Origin: Dehalococcoidia bacterium
GTDB taxonomy: Bacteria > Chloroflexota > Dehalococcoidia > UBA6926
Reading direction: 5' to 3'
Assembly: GCA_009841045.1 (NCBI GenBank)
Contig: VXMO01000012.1
Coordinates: 1 to 32,456 of the forward strand
DNA length: 32,456 nt
The notes below the pieces were generated by a model, which saw only the letters and a program-made list of their open reading frames with translations, was not told the DNA's origin and made no database searches. Positions 14,941-23,984 of this stretch are shown here, piece after piece. Position 1 is the first letter of the stretch. The number at the start of each line of letters is the position of its first letter. The position numbers and the translations under genes were made by a program.

Positions 14941-16569
14941 ATGACGACTTCCGGCAGCGACGGGACTCTCAATGGACAGGGGCTGCTTGAGGCATTGACG
15001 GGCGGCGCGGAGTGGCTGCAAACGAATGTTGATGCAGTCAACGCGCTCAACGTGTATCCCGTGCCGGACGGCGACACGGGCACGAACATGATGCTCACCC
15101 TGCAAACGGCTCTCCGTAACGCGCAGGAGAACCCCGGAGATGGCACCGTTGGCGCGATGTCCCACACCATCGGACAGGGTGCGCTACGCGGCGCGCGCGG
15201 CAACAGTGGCGTCATCCTCTCACAGTATCTGAAGGGACTCGCGCAAGGCCTGGACGGCGTCGACACGATGGACGGGCCCGCCCTCGCCAAGGGCCTGCAA
15301 GCCGCGTCCGACGCCGCCTACGGAGCTATGAGCAAGCCCGTCGAAGGCACGATGTTGACCGTGGGCCGCGAGGCGGGTGAGGCGGCAAATGCGAGTGGCT
15401 CAGTAGACGTTATCGACACCCTCCGCGCCGCTGCGGATGAGGCTAACGCGTCCACAGCCCGAACGCCGGAGTTGTTGCCCGTACTCGCGAGCGCAGGTGT
15501 CGTCGATTCCGGCGGACAGGGCATTGCAATGCTGTTGCGCGGCGCGCTCTCGCGTCTGACCGGGGAAGACCCCGGCCCGGTGCTGGAAGCTCCGACGATC
15601 TCCACCATCGACCCAAGCTTGTACGGGGTCGAAGAAGGCGAGGTCTGGGGCTACTGCACGCAGTTCATCCTGATGGATCCCACGGTCTCCCTGGATGCCA
15701 TCCGTGCTACGATGGCGCTCTTCGGCGAGTCCGAGGCCATCTTTGTAGACGATGACGGCCACGCGCATATCCATCTCCATACGTCCGAACCGGAAGTTGT
15801 TCTAACTGAAGCAGAGGGCATGGGGCGTTTGGACAAAGTGTCCATGGTCGACATGGATCAGCAGCATCAGCATTTCCTCGCGGCGCGCGCGGAGGACGCC
15901 GAGGACGTTCTCTGCGGTGTCGTCTCCGTCGCGTCCGGGCCCGGATTTGCGCAGATCATGCGTCGGGAGCGCGCCGGGTCCATCATTTGGGGCGGGCAGT
16001 CCATGAACCCCTCCGCCGATGAAATCGCCACGGCCGTGGAGTCCGTACCCGCCCCGGACATCATCATCCTGCCCAATAACAAGAACATCGCGGCGACCGC
16101 CGAGGTCTCGCGCGACCTCATCCAATTAAAAGGCGTCACGGTGCTGCCGACAGAGTCCGCGCAGCAGGGCATCGCCGCGCTGATTGCCTATAGCGCAAAC
16201 GAGTCTGTTGAGGACAACCTCAACAGAATGCGGAAGGCGGTCGATGAGCTCCGATGGGCAGAGGTGACCTTTGCCGTCCGCAGCGGCCAGGCCGGCGACG
16301 TGACGTACACCGCGGAGCAACCAATCGGCCTGCTTGAGGGAGATTTGGTCGTCTCGGGTGAGACGCCGGAGGCGGTGGCACAGTCGCTGGTACAGCGCAT
16401 CGCGCCGGAGGGCGAAATGATTGTCACGCTGTACTACGGCGCGGGCATCACCGAGGAGCAGGCGGAGTCCGCGGCGGAGGCCATCAGCGCCGTCTGCCCG
16501 GATGACGTCGAGGTGGAAATCCAGAACGGCGGCCAACCACTGTACCCGTACCTCATCTCTGTCGAATAG
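14941..16569 (+). CDS. fakA: fatty-acid kinase catalytic subunit FakA (DAK2/YloV family)
   Basis: A 542-residue protein of the YloV/FakA family. The N-terminal DAK-type kinase domain carries NALNVYPVPDGDTGTNM, with D43, D45 and N49 in the Mg-ATP site, then GARGNSGVILSQYLKG and VEGTMLTVGREA. The middle part includes EVWGYCTQFIL and DGHAHIHLHTSEP. The C-terminal domain is EDD-like and has ILPNNKNIAATA. FakA phosphorylates fatty acids bound to a FakB (DegV) partner to give acyl-phosphate for phospholipid synthesis; such a partner is encoded at 25171-26037. ATG 14941 follows GGGGAGG with 6 nt spacing. Family length is about 550, so the gene is complete. It begins a plus-strand run with the MFS carrier and dinB. 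Confidence 0.93.
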   Translation: MTTSGSDGTLNGQGLLEALTGGAEWLQTNVDAVNALNVYPVPDGDTGTNMMLTLQTALRNAQENPGDGTVGAMSHTIGQGALRGARGNSGVILSQYLKGLAQGLDGVDTMDGPALAKGLQAASDAAYGAMSKPVEGTMLTVGREAGEAANASGSVDVIDTLRAAADEANASTARTPELLPVLASAGVVDSGGQGIAMLLRGALSRLTGEDPGPVLEAPTISTIDPSLYGVEEGEVWGYCTQFILMDPTVSLDAIRATMALFGESEAIFVDDDGHAHIHLHTSEPEVVLTEAEGMGRLDKVSMVDMDQQHQHFLAARAEDAEDVLCGVVSVASGPGFAQIMRRERAGSIIWGGQSMNPSADEIATAVESVPAPDIIILPNNKNIAATAEVSRDLIQLKGVTVLPTESAQQGIAALIAYSANESVEDNLNRMRKAVDELRWAEVTFAVRSGQAGDVTYTAEQPIGLLEGDLVVSGETPEAVAQSLVQRIAPEGEMIVTLYYGAGITEEQAESAAEAISAVCPDDVEVEIQNGGQPLYPYLISVE

Positions 16570-16675
16570 CCGCGCGCTGCTTGACAGAAGTCGGCGTTGC
16601 GCTCACGCTCACGCCAGTATCTGGGGAGGGCGTGGGACGCTCCAATGAGGGCTTCCACGGATGAGCGGACGATAG

Positions 16676-17962
16676 ATGGCGGTTGAAACGCGGTCGTCAT
16701 TCGGGATATTGAATCCCCGTCGCGTGTTCTACGGGTGGTGGATCGTCCTGTCCGGCTTCCTGCTGATGCTGTTCTCAACGGGTGTCGGCTTCTACGGATT
16801 CTCAGCCTTCGTAAATCCGATTGCAGACTCGATTGCAGGCGGCAGCCGAGCGATCGTGGCAACGGCGGTTTCGATCCAGCGCGCCGAATCGGGGATCTTG
16901 GGGCCGATTATGGGTTTCCTCGTCGATCGGATTGGCCCGAGAAAAATCCTCGTCGCCGGATTCATCATCGGTGGAATAGGCTTCATCCTCGTTTCGCTCA
17001 CACAGAATGTCGTGCAGTTCTATGCCGCTTATATGCTCCTGGCTCTGGGGCTCGGCGCAGGATCGTTCCTGATCATCAGCACGGCGGTTACGAATTGGTT
17101 CAGCCGCATGCGTGGCCGCGCGCTCGGATTCATGTTCCTCGGGCCGGGCTTTGCCGGTTTCCTTGTGTACGGAATTGTCGTACTGATCGAGATGTTCGGC
17201 TGGAGGTACACGCTGGCCGGCATCGGGGTTGCCATGTGGGTGATCTGCATCCCATTGGCGCTGATCACGCGGCGCGCGCCGGAGGCGTATGGACAACGTC
17301 CGGACGGCGACCCACCGACGGAAGAATCATCAGGCACCCCGGTACAGCTCACGGGGGGAGGAGTTCCCATTGTAGAGGCCTCGCTGATTGGAATCGGCAA
17401 TGTTCTGCGGAGCCCCGGGTATTACCAGTACGTCCTTGCGCTCGGAATGCAGCAGATGGGATTCTCGGCACTGGTCATCTTCCAGATCCCGGCGCTGCAG
17501 ACCTTTGGACTTTCGCCAGGCGAGGCAGGGCTGGCCGTCCTGATTTGGACGATCGGCGGGCTGCCGGGTCGCCTTGCCTCAGGTTTCCTGGCTGACAAGT
17601 TCGACAAGCGGTTTGTGTTGGCGGCAGCGTTCATCATGCAGCTCATCGGCTTGTTCTTCTTCTTGACGACGACAAATCTGAACGGTGCAATCCTGTACGG
17701 CATCACACACGGCATCGGCTGGGGAATGACCACTCCATCCCGACTGGCGCTGCAGGGCGAGCTCTGGGGTCGCGCCATCTTCGGTCGACTGATGGGAATA
17801 CAGACAGGGACATCCGCCTTCGGGTCCATCCTTTCCCCGATATTCGTCGGCTGGTGGTTCGACACTCACGATGAATACAAGACGCCAATCCTGCTGCTAT
17901 TCCTGCCCCTGTTCCTGTGCATCGTTCTTATCCTTACGCTGCGCCGTCCTCAATTCGGCTGA
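16676..17962 (+). CDS. MFS transporter, OFA/monocarboxylate-like
   Basis: A 428-residue major facilitator with about 12 predicted membrane helices in two halves of six, joined by a hydrophilic loop around residues 200-235 (PEAYGQRPDGDPPTEESSG). The first helix starts VFYGWWIVLSGFLLMLFSTG, a hallmark of the oxalate/formate-antiporter and monocarboxylate group. The loop 2-3 signature appears as GFLVDRIGPRKIL and its second-half counterpart as GFLADKFDKRFV. A small organic anion is a reasonable substrate, but this is inference. It is an inner-membrane protein. ATG 16676 has only a weak purine-rich site (GAGCGGA). It lies 106 nt after fakA and 23 nt before dinB on the same strand; dinB probably has its own promoter inside the end of this gene. 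Confidence 0.88.
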   Translation: MAVETRSSFGILNPRRVFYGWWIVLSGFLLMLFSTGVGFYGFSAFVNPIADSIAGGSRAIVATAVSIQRAESGILGPIMGFLVDRIGPRKILVAGFIIGGIGFILVSLTQNVVQFYAAYMLLALGLGAGSFLIISTAVTNWFSRMRGRALGFMFLGPGFAGFLVYGIVVLIEMFGWRYTLAGIGVAMWVICIPLALITRRAPEAYGQRPDGDPPTEESSGTPVQLTGGGVPIVEASLIGIGNVLRSPGYYQYVLALGMQQMGFSALVIFQIPALQTFGLSPGEAGLAVLIWTIGGLPGRLASGFLADKFDKRFVLAAAFIMQLIGLFFFLTTTNLNGAILYGITHGIGWGMTTPSRLALQGELWGRAIFGRLMGIQTGTSAFGSILSPIFVGWWFDTHDEYKTPILLLFLPLFLCIVLILTLRRPQFG

Positions 17963-17973
17963 TTTTTTGGGCG

Positions 17974-17979
17974 TAGAAT
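17974..17979 (+). promoter_or_regulatory. -10 box for a leaderless dinB transcript
   Basis: TAGAAT lies 6 nt before the dinB ATG (17986), so transcription should begin at or next to the start codon. No Shine-Dalgarno site is present. This matches the TANNNT-ATG arrangement of leaderless genes described in Deinococcus and actinobacteria. No clear -35 or LexA box was recognised. Confidence 0.5.
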
Positions 17980-17985
17980 GCGGGC

Positions 17986-19104
17986 ATGGGCGAGTGGCCA
18001 CGACCTTGGCGATATATCTTTCACGCGGATATGGACGCGTTTTTCGCATCTGTAGCCCAGCGCGATGATCCTAGCCTGCGAGACAAGCCCATCGTAGTGG
18101 GCGGGCCGCCGGAATCCCGCGGTGTTGTGGCCGCAGCCTCGTATGAGGCACGCAAACTGGGAGCGCGATCCGCGATGCCCATGGCGACGGCACTGCGTCT
18201 CAGCCCGGACATCATTCGCGTGGGGCATCGTAAAGGCGGTTACGGCAATATCTCGCGACAGGTCATGACCATCCTCCAACGCGTCACACCGCATGTGCAG
18301 CAGATCTCTGTGGATGAGGCGTACATGGACGTCACGGACGTAGCAGGCCCGGAGATGCTGGAGCCGCTGGGCAGGGAGATCAAGCGGCGTGTGCGGCGCG
18401 CGACAGGTCTCGCCGTCACAATCGGCGGCGGGGTCACCCGGACTGTGGCAAAGGTCGCGTCACAGGTAGGCAAGCCGGACGGGTTGTTGATCGTTCCACC
18501 TGCAACAGAAGACGAGTTCCTCGCGCCGCTGGATGTTTCGTTGTTGAGCGGGGTCGGGCCCGTGACGCTTCGCGCCTTGAACGCCCGCGGCATTCGCACG
18601 ATGGGACAGCTCGCCGAGGCGGACGACGACTGGCTTGCCAAGGAGTTCGGAACGCGAGGAGCATGGCTGAAAGAGCGGTCTTTGGGCGGCGGCTCATCGG
18701 AGTTGGAGTTCGAGGACGAGCGGCAGGCGAAGTCGATCAGCAGCGAGACGACAATGCGCACAGACACGGACGACGGCGAGACACTGTCGGGGCTGGTTCG
18801 TGACCAGGGAGCGGAAGTGGTTCAGCAGATGCGCCGGAGCGGACTTATAGCCCGCACAGTTCGCCTCAAGCTGCGGTTGGCGGATTTCACGACATTCACA
18901 CGACAACAGTCTCTACCCCGCCCCACGGATGATGAAGCGGCAATCCTGGCTGTGGCAGATGAGCTTTTGCGGAGAGAGTTGGCGCCGGGGCGGGAGTTCC
19001 GGCTGATCGGGGTGGGCGTGGCGTCGTTGGAGCCTGCGCTGGATCAGCCACAAGAGGCAGAGACAGGGCCGGCGACGGGCGGCCAGATACGGATGCGGCT
19101 TTAG
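17986..19104 (+). CDS. dinB: DNA polymerase IV (Y family)
   Basis: A 372-residue translesion polymerase. Palm residues are visible: D15 in FHADMDAFFASV, where F20 is the steric-gate position, and D110-E111 in ISVDEAYMDVTD. Fingers motifs SYEARKLGARSAMPM and the helix-hairpin-helix segment LLSGVGPVTLRALNARGIRTMGQLA follow, then a little-finger domain with RSGLIARTVRLKLRLADFTTFTR. The length is typical (about 350-400). No clear beta-clamp peptide is seen at the C-terminus, which ends QIRMRL. It acts in lesion bypass and is error-prone. The start ATG 17986 is supported by the -10 box just upstream. A REP-like repeat directly follows the stop. Confidence 0.95.
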   Translation: MGEWPRPWRYIFHADMDAFFASVAQRDDPSLRDKPIVVGGPPESRGVVAAASYEARKLGARSAMPMATALRLSPDIIRVGHRKGGYGNISRQVMTILQRVTPHVQQISVDEAYMDVTDVAGPEMLEPLGREIKRRVRRATGLAVTIGGGVTRTVAKVASQVGKPDGLLIVPPATEDEFLAPLDVSLLSGVGPVTLRALNARGIRTMGQLAEADDDWLAKEFGTRGAWLKERSLGGGSSELEFEDERQAKSISSETTMRTDTDDGETLSGLVRDQGAEVVQQMRRSGLIARTVRLKLRLADFTTFTRQQSLPRPTDDEAAILAVADELLRRELAPGREFRLIGVGVASLEPALDQPQEAETGPATGGQIRMRL

Positions 19105-19107
19105 AGC

Positions 19108-19135
19108 CGAGTCCCCGCTTTCACGGGAATGACGG
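19108..19135 (-). repeat. interspersed CGTCATTCCC repeat, copy A
   Basis: Read on the minus strand this is CCGTCATTCCCGTGAAAGCGGGGACTCG, directly after the dinB stop. The arms CCCG/CGGG can pair around a 6-nt loop. The same unit, in the other orientation, lies after argS (copy B). Such CGTCATTCCCGC-type elements are small REP-like repeats found 3' of genes in many bacteria. Confidence 0.5.
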
Positions 19136-19234
19136 GGTTCCGTTGCGGTATGATTTAGGTGCGGCGCTGCGGCGTCGTTGTTTATATCTCGGTCTGACCA
19201 ATTCGGGCCGAACCACTTGGGAGGGGAAGAAGTC

Positions 19235-21478
19235 GTGACACAACTTGCGTCCTACAACATCGTTGGCCACGCGACGCCACGGGCGGAGGGTCCGGACAAG
19301 GTGACGGGCAGCGGAATATACGGGATGGACCGGACGCTGCCGGGGATGCTGTGGTGCAAGATCCTGCGGAGTCCGTTCGCCCACGCGCGCATCGTGAACA
19401 TCGACACTACGGAGGCGTCTGCGCTGCCGGGCGTTCACCTGGTGCTGACGGGCAAGGACCTTGAGGGCGTGCGGACCAGTCGAGCGCCAATCAAGGATGA
19501 GCCCGCGTTGTGCTGGGACAAAGTGATGTACGTGGGTGACAAGGTGGCGGCGGTCGTTGCAGAAGACGAGGACATCGCAGAGCGCGCGCTTGAACTCATC
19601 CAAGTGGAATACGAGGAGCTGCCGGCCGTGCTCTCTGCCCGTGAGGCCGCGCAGCCGGACGCTCCAATCCTTCATCCCGATTTTGCCGACTACATCGGCG
19701 TACAGGATGCGCCCGCAACGCCAACAAATGTCGTTGTGGCACTCGATCGTGGCCGAGGTGACGTAGCGGCAGGATTCGCAGATGCGGACGTGATTGTCGA
19801 AGAGACGTATTCAACGCCACACCAGCACCAGGCGTACTTGGAGCCACACTCCGTTCTCATTGACGTGGAGGAGGACGGCACGGCGCAAATATGGATGTCT
19901 TGCCAGCTACCCGCCATGAACTTCGGGGAACTGACGCGGGTTTTGGAACTGCCCCAGGAAAAGGTGGTCATCAATACGTCATATATCGGCGGCTCGTTCG
20001 GCGGCAAGACTGACGCAGTGGGCGTGTACATCATGTACGAGTTCGCCAAGCGGACCGGACGGCCCATCAAGCTCGTATTCGACTACTCCGAGGAATTGAT
20101 GGCGTCTAATCCCCGGCATCCGTCCGAGATCATCATCAAGGCAGGCGTCAAGCGCGACGGGACGATCACGGCTTGGCAAGCAGACGCCTATCTTGCAATC
20201 GGGGGCTATGTGTCCTATGCGCCCGTTCCCAACGGCCTGCGGGGCGTGTTCGAGATGGGCGGGGCGTATCGCTGCGACAACGTCGCCATGTCCATCACGC
20301 ACACGTACGCCAACCTTGTGCCGTGCGGTTTCGCGCGGGCGCCGGGCATGCCGCAGGGTCTCTGGGCCGGAGAGTCGCACATCGACCTCTGCGCACGTGC
20401 AATCGGCATGGACCCGGCTGAATTCCGAACACGAAATATCGTCCACGAGGGCGAGGCGCTGATGAACGGTGACGAGTACCAGGCGCTCCGGGCGGACACG
20501 ACGTTGGAGGAGGCTCTGCAGGCGGCTGACTATTCCGCGGCCACGACGACGAACGTTGGGCGAGGCATCGGCACCGGCCACCATTCGCAGGGCGGCGGCG
20601 CGGCGGCCTGCCAGGTGACGATTGCGGCAGACGGCTCAATCACCGCGCACTTCTCCACATTCGATACCGGCGGCGGCACGTTCACGATCATCGCCCAGGT
20701 TGTCGCTGAGCAGCTCGGCGTGTCGCCCCAAGACGTTGAGGCGCTGTCTTTCCCGAGCAACCAGCTTGGGCCGTTGCAGGGCATCGGTGGGAGCCGCGGC
20801 GCGCGCGTCACGAGCACCGTCGGCCACATGGCGGCGTCGGAGACGGCGGACAAACTGCGACGGCTTGCGGCGGAGTTTCAGGGCTGGGACGAGGAGCGGC
20901 TCACCCTAACCGGCGGCAACGTCGTCAACGATGGCGGCGAGAGCATCGCGTTTGGGCAGATTGCCGCCCGGACAGGAGAGCCAATAGTCACACGCGTCGA
21001 TATCCAGGAGGGAACAAGCCCCTACACAGCCTTTGGCACGCAGATCGCCGAAGTTGAGGTCGATACCGAGACCGGCGAGGTTCGGGTGCTCAAAATCACC
21101 GCCGTGCATGAGACAGGCCGCGTCCTGAATCCGGTCGCGTTCTACGGTCAGCTCGAAGGCGGCGTCGTCTACGGGTTCGGCGAGACGGTCATGACCGAAA
21201 CGGTCTATGACGAGTCTGGCCGCGTAACGAATCCGTCGTTCGCGGACATGAAGCTCCCGACCGTTCGAGACCTGCCGGAGCTGAATGAGATCGTACTGGA
21301 GTCGGACGTGGGAGATGGCCCATACGCCGTGCGCGGCATCGGCGAGCACACAAACATCATGACCGCCCCCGCTATCGCCAACGCCATCGAGGATGCCGTC
21401 GGCGTGCGCATCACCTCGCTGCCAATCACTGCAGAAAAGGTCTACGCGGCCCTACAGGAAAAGCGCAACGGCGGGTAG
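19235..21478 (+). CDS. xanthine-dehydrogenase-family molybdopterin-binding subunit
   Basis: A 747-residue large subunit of the xanthine oxidase/CO dehydrogenase family. The N-terminal hammerhead domain has RAEGPDKVTGSGIYGMDRTLPGMLWCKILRSPFAHARI. The molybdopterin part follows with YIGGSFGGKTDA, PCGFARAPGMPQG at the loop near the metal, EVEVDTETGEVRV, and GIGEHTNIMTAPAIANAI, which holds the likely catalytic Glu. The AYXCSFR loop of true CO dehydrogenase is absent, so hydroxylation of a heterocycle or aldehyde is likelier. Neither the 2Fe-2S subunit nor the FAD subunit is encoded nearby, so partners must be elsewhere. GTG 19235 was chosen since GGGAGGGGA lies about 7 nt upstream and the protein then starts with TQLASYNIVG; the open frame reaches 19178. 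It converges with the ABC permease gene, 10 nt apart. Confidence 0.92.
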   Translation: MTQLASYNIVGHATPRAEGPDKVTGSGIYGMDRTLPGMLWCKILRSPFAHARIVNIDTTEASALPGVHLVLTGKDLEGVRTSRAPIKDEPALCWDKVMYVGDKVAAVVAEDEDIAERALELIQVEYEELPAVLSAREAAQPDAPILHPDFADYIGVQDAPATPTNVVVALDRGRGDVAAGFADADVIVEETYSTPHQHQAYLEPHSVLIDVEEDGTAQIWMSCQLPAMNFGELTRVLELPQEKVVINTSYIGGSFGGKTDAVGVYIMYEFAKRTGRPIKLVFDYSEELMASNPRHPSEIIIKAGVKRDGTITAWQADAYLAIGGYVSYAPVPNGLRGVFEMGGAYRCDNVAMSITHTYANLVPCGFARAPGMPQGLWAGESHIDLCARAIGMDPAEFRTRNIVHEGEALMNGDEYQALRADTTLEEALQAADYSAATTTNVGRGIGTGHHSQGGGAAACQVTIAADGSITAHFSTFDTGGGTFTIIAQVVAEQLGVSPQDVEALSFPSNQLGPLQGIGGSRGARVTSTVGHMAASETADKLRRLAAEFQGWDEERLTLTGGNVVNDGGESIAFGQIAARTGEPIVTRVDIQEGTSPYTAFGTQIAEVEVDTETGEVRVLKITAVHETGRVLNPVAFYGQLEGGVVYGFGETVMTETVYDESGRVTNPSFADMKLPTVRDLPELNEIVLESDVGDGPYAVRGIGEHTNIMTAPAIANAIEDAVGVRITSLPITAEKVYAALQEKRNGG

Positions 21479-21488
21479 GCCCGAGTCT

Positions 21489-23972
21489 CTACTCCATCAC
21501 CCTCAGCGTGGAGGGGATGTCTGCGCGGCGAAGCCGGCGCATCGTCAGGAGTGGGGCCAGGCCCACGGCGATCACGCCCAGGATGACGACCGTCAGCACG
21601 GACGTGACCGAGAAGGTGATGACCAGCCCGAGATCCGGCGTCGTTCGCGGCAGCAGCACCTCCGTGATGTAGAGCATCAGCCCAAAGCCGAGCACCGCCC
21701 CGACGATAGTGGCCAGCGCGCCCAGAATCGTACTCTCCACGACGGCCATGCGAAGCACGGTCCTGTACGGAACGCCAAACGCAGCCATAGTCGCGTGTTC
21801 TCTTCGGCGCTCATCCATGGCAATGTTGGCCGTGTTATACGCAATGAGGATCGCCAGCAACAGTGGGATCATCTGCATGAGCCGCATCACGCTGATGAAT
21901 TGATTGAGCAGGTCCTCGGTGAGGTTGGCCTCCTCAGCGACTGTGGCAACGGACACGACTCCACTTATTGGGAACAGTTCCTCCTTGATGTCCACAACCG
22001 CCGCTCCCGGATTTGCCACCGCAGTGATGCGATTGGCCATTGGGGGGATATTCAGCAGGTCCAAATGACGGTTGTCCATGTATGCAGAGTTGCGGATGTA
22101 GTGCGGATGGATGGCGAGAACAGGAAGTGTCGTGTCCTGCAGCGAGAAAGATGTCAGTCCTTCACGCACAGGGTGCGTCATGACAATGGAGTCGCCAACT
22201 TCAACGCCCAGGTCCGCAGCCGCCTTCTGGGCGATAACGACGCCACGTCTATCGGTGTCCAGTGAACCTTCAATCGCCGTTGGTGTCCAGATGTCACTCT
22301 CAAAGTCCATGAACCTCAGGAGAATGTCGATTTCTACGTCGCTCCCCGACGCTGAGAGTGTTGCGAATGTGCGCAACCCCGGTTCGATTTCTGTAATCGT
22401 CTCGGCGTCACGGACGTTCTCGACGATGGACGAACTGACCGGCACTGGCAGAGCAAGGTCGATTTCCAGGCGTTCAGGAGCCGTGCTCAGCACCTCGTCA
22501 CGGCCCTGCCGAAGAGTTTCAAGGTAGGAATCGAGTATCCCGACCAGTACGACAGTGACGGCGACGGCCGCGGCGATGCCCATGATGGTCAGGAAAGCGC
22601 GGCGGGGCGCTCGTGCAACATTGCGGAACGGCAGCTGGGCAAAGGTCGCGCCGGGTATGGGAAGTCGGGTAATCAATGGCGCAAGTCCGCCGCCCCGAGC
22701 GGCCAGGTGCCCGGTCTTGATGGCGTCAATCGGATTGACGCCGACTGCGCGCCAGACCGGATAGGCGATAGCGATGAGCATGACGAGCAGGCCGACGACC
22801 GTGACGGTTCCGAATATCCCGTACTGGAACGGCGCAACCCAGATGGGCAGCGGAACAAACTCGTTGAGCACACCCTTCAGGGCTTGCGCCAGCAGCCATC
22901 CGACTATCAAGCCGAAGATGACACCGGTAACCGCTATCTGCGCGCCCGCGATGAGCGGCCGGAAAGCGATCTGACGAGGTGTGACGCCGAGCGCCATCGC
23001 CACCCCGATCTCACGCCGCTGTGTCTCAACCATCCGGGACGTGAGGTTGAACGCTGCGAACACCGCGCCAATGAAGAGGGCGAAGGCGATGATGTTCGTT
23101 GTCTGTTGGTCACCCTCAACGTCTTCCGTAATGGAGCGATACGAGGGGTGATCAATGTCCTCTGTCACTTCAAAACCGACCTGCGGGAGCGCATTGCGCA
23201 TGGCACTTTCCAGTTCCCCGATGATGACGTCACGCGACGCGTCATCACTGATGCGAATGATCGCCTCATGCACGAGTCCGGGGCGTTCGGCCACGGCCTG
23301 CACGGTTTCCAGTGAGGCAAAGACGACGGCGTAGCTTGCATGTGCAAAAAAGGCGCCGCTTTCCGTGAGTACGAGGAAATGCTCTGGCGCGAGCGCATGG
23401 CCGACGTAGCGCACCGTTCGCCCTCCCGCCAGAAGAGCTTCTCCCTCGGGGGGCAGGTTGTACGCGAGGGCGAATTTGTGCTCAAGCAGCACAGTGAATT
23501 GGCCGTCGTCCGAGGACCCCAGTTCGCGCCCCTCTGTCAGACGAACACGATTGACGGAGATTCCCTCCGGATCCGCAAAGTCCATGCCAACGAGCAGTCC
23601 GGGCACAAGCAATGTTTCAGTCCGGATTTCGCCCGTTTCTTCGTCCTCAACCTCGTAGTTGAGCCTGAGTTGAGTCGGTACTGACAACCGCTCTTCGATG
23701 CCCTCGATGCTGTGGGCAGATGGGATACTTTCGATCGCCGCTGTGAGCTGTCCTGTGGGAACAAAGCTGTTGTCACTGAGGCCGATACGCAGGTCGTACA
23801 TGCGGGTAGCCTCAAAGCTGGCGTCATTCGAGGCCAGCCGCCACGCCGTCATGCTGTTGAACGAGGCGAAACTGCCGATGCCCAAGCCAATAACCAGGGC
23901 GATAGTGACGACCTGGATCCAGCGTGAGCGCAGGTCACGCAGAGACCACTTGATCAGTAATCGAAGTGTCAT
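21489..23972 (-). CDS. ABC transporter permease, FtsX/MacB type
   Basis: An 827-residue membrane protein with two FtsX-like units. The N-terminus (LLIKWSLRDLRSRWIQVVTIALVIGLG) gives a first membrane anchor, followed by a large extracytoplasmic domain (about residues 45-275). Three or four helices then occupy about 280-430, including the conserved ETQRREIGVAMALGVTPRQI. The pattern repeats with a helix near 470, a second outer domain and a C-terminal helix bundle containing MDERRREHATMAAFGVPYRTVLRM. This two-unit layout is known in permeases for lipoproteins, lipids or peptides that act as mechanotransmitters rather than classical channels. The ATPase gene ends 12 nt upstream and TAGGCGGA overlaps its stop, serving as ribosome-binding site for ATG 23972. 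No substrate-binding or membrane-fusion gene is adjacent, so the cargo is unknown. Confidence 0.9.
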   Translation of the reverse strand: MTLRLLIKWSLRDLRSRWIQVVTIALVIGLGIGSFASFNSMTAWRLASNDASFEATRMYDLRIGLSDNSFVPTGQLTAAIESIPSAHSIEGIEERLSVPTQLRLNYEVEDEETGEIRTETLLVPGLLVGMDFADPEGISVNRVRLTEGRELGSSDDGQFTVLLEHKFALAYNLPPEGEALLAGGRTVRYVGHALAPEHFLVLTESGAFFAHASYAVVFASLETVQAVAERPGLVHEAIIRISDDASRDVIIGELESAMRNALPQVGFEVTEDIDHPSYRSITEDVEGDQQTTNIIAFALFIGAVFAAFNLTSRMVETQRREIGVAMALGVTPRQIAFRPLIAGAQIAVTGVIFGLIVGWLLAQALKGVLNEFVPLPIWVAPFQYGIFGTVTVVGLLVMLIAIAYPVWRAVGVNPIDAIKTGHLAARGGGLAPLITRLPIPGATFAQLPFRNVARAPRRAFLTIMGIAAAVAVTVVLVGILDSYLETLRQGRDEVLSTAPERLEIDLALPVPVSSSIVENVRDAETITEIEPGLRTFATLSASGSDVEIDILLRFMDFESDIWTPTAIEGSLDTDRRGVVIAQKAAADLGVEVGDSIVMTHPVREGLTSFSLQDTTLPVLAIHPHYIRNSAYMDNRHLDLLNIPPMANRITAVANPGAAVVDIKEELFPISGVVSVATVAEEANLTEDLLNQFISVMRLMQMIPLLLAILIAYNTANIAMDERRREHATMAAFGVPYRTVLRMAVVESTILGALATIVGAVLGFGLMLYITEVLLPRTTPDLGLVITFSVTSVLTVVILGVIAVGLAPLLTMRRLRRADIPSTLRVME

Positions 23973-23984
23973 GGATGGGTCCGC

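Noticed and set aside
19235-21478. Carbon monoxide dehydrogenase large subunit
   Set aside because: The diagnostic AYXCSFR loop with its copper-binding cysteine is not present.
21393-22265. 290-codon plus-strand frame across the ABC permease gene and the end of the molybdopterin subunit gene
   Set aside because: Low-complexity His/Arg/Asp-rich translation, antisense to a clear FtsX-type permease; no independent support.
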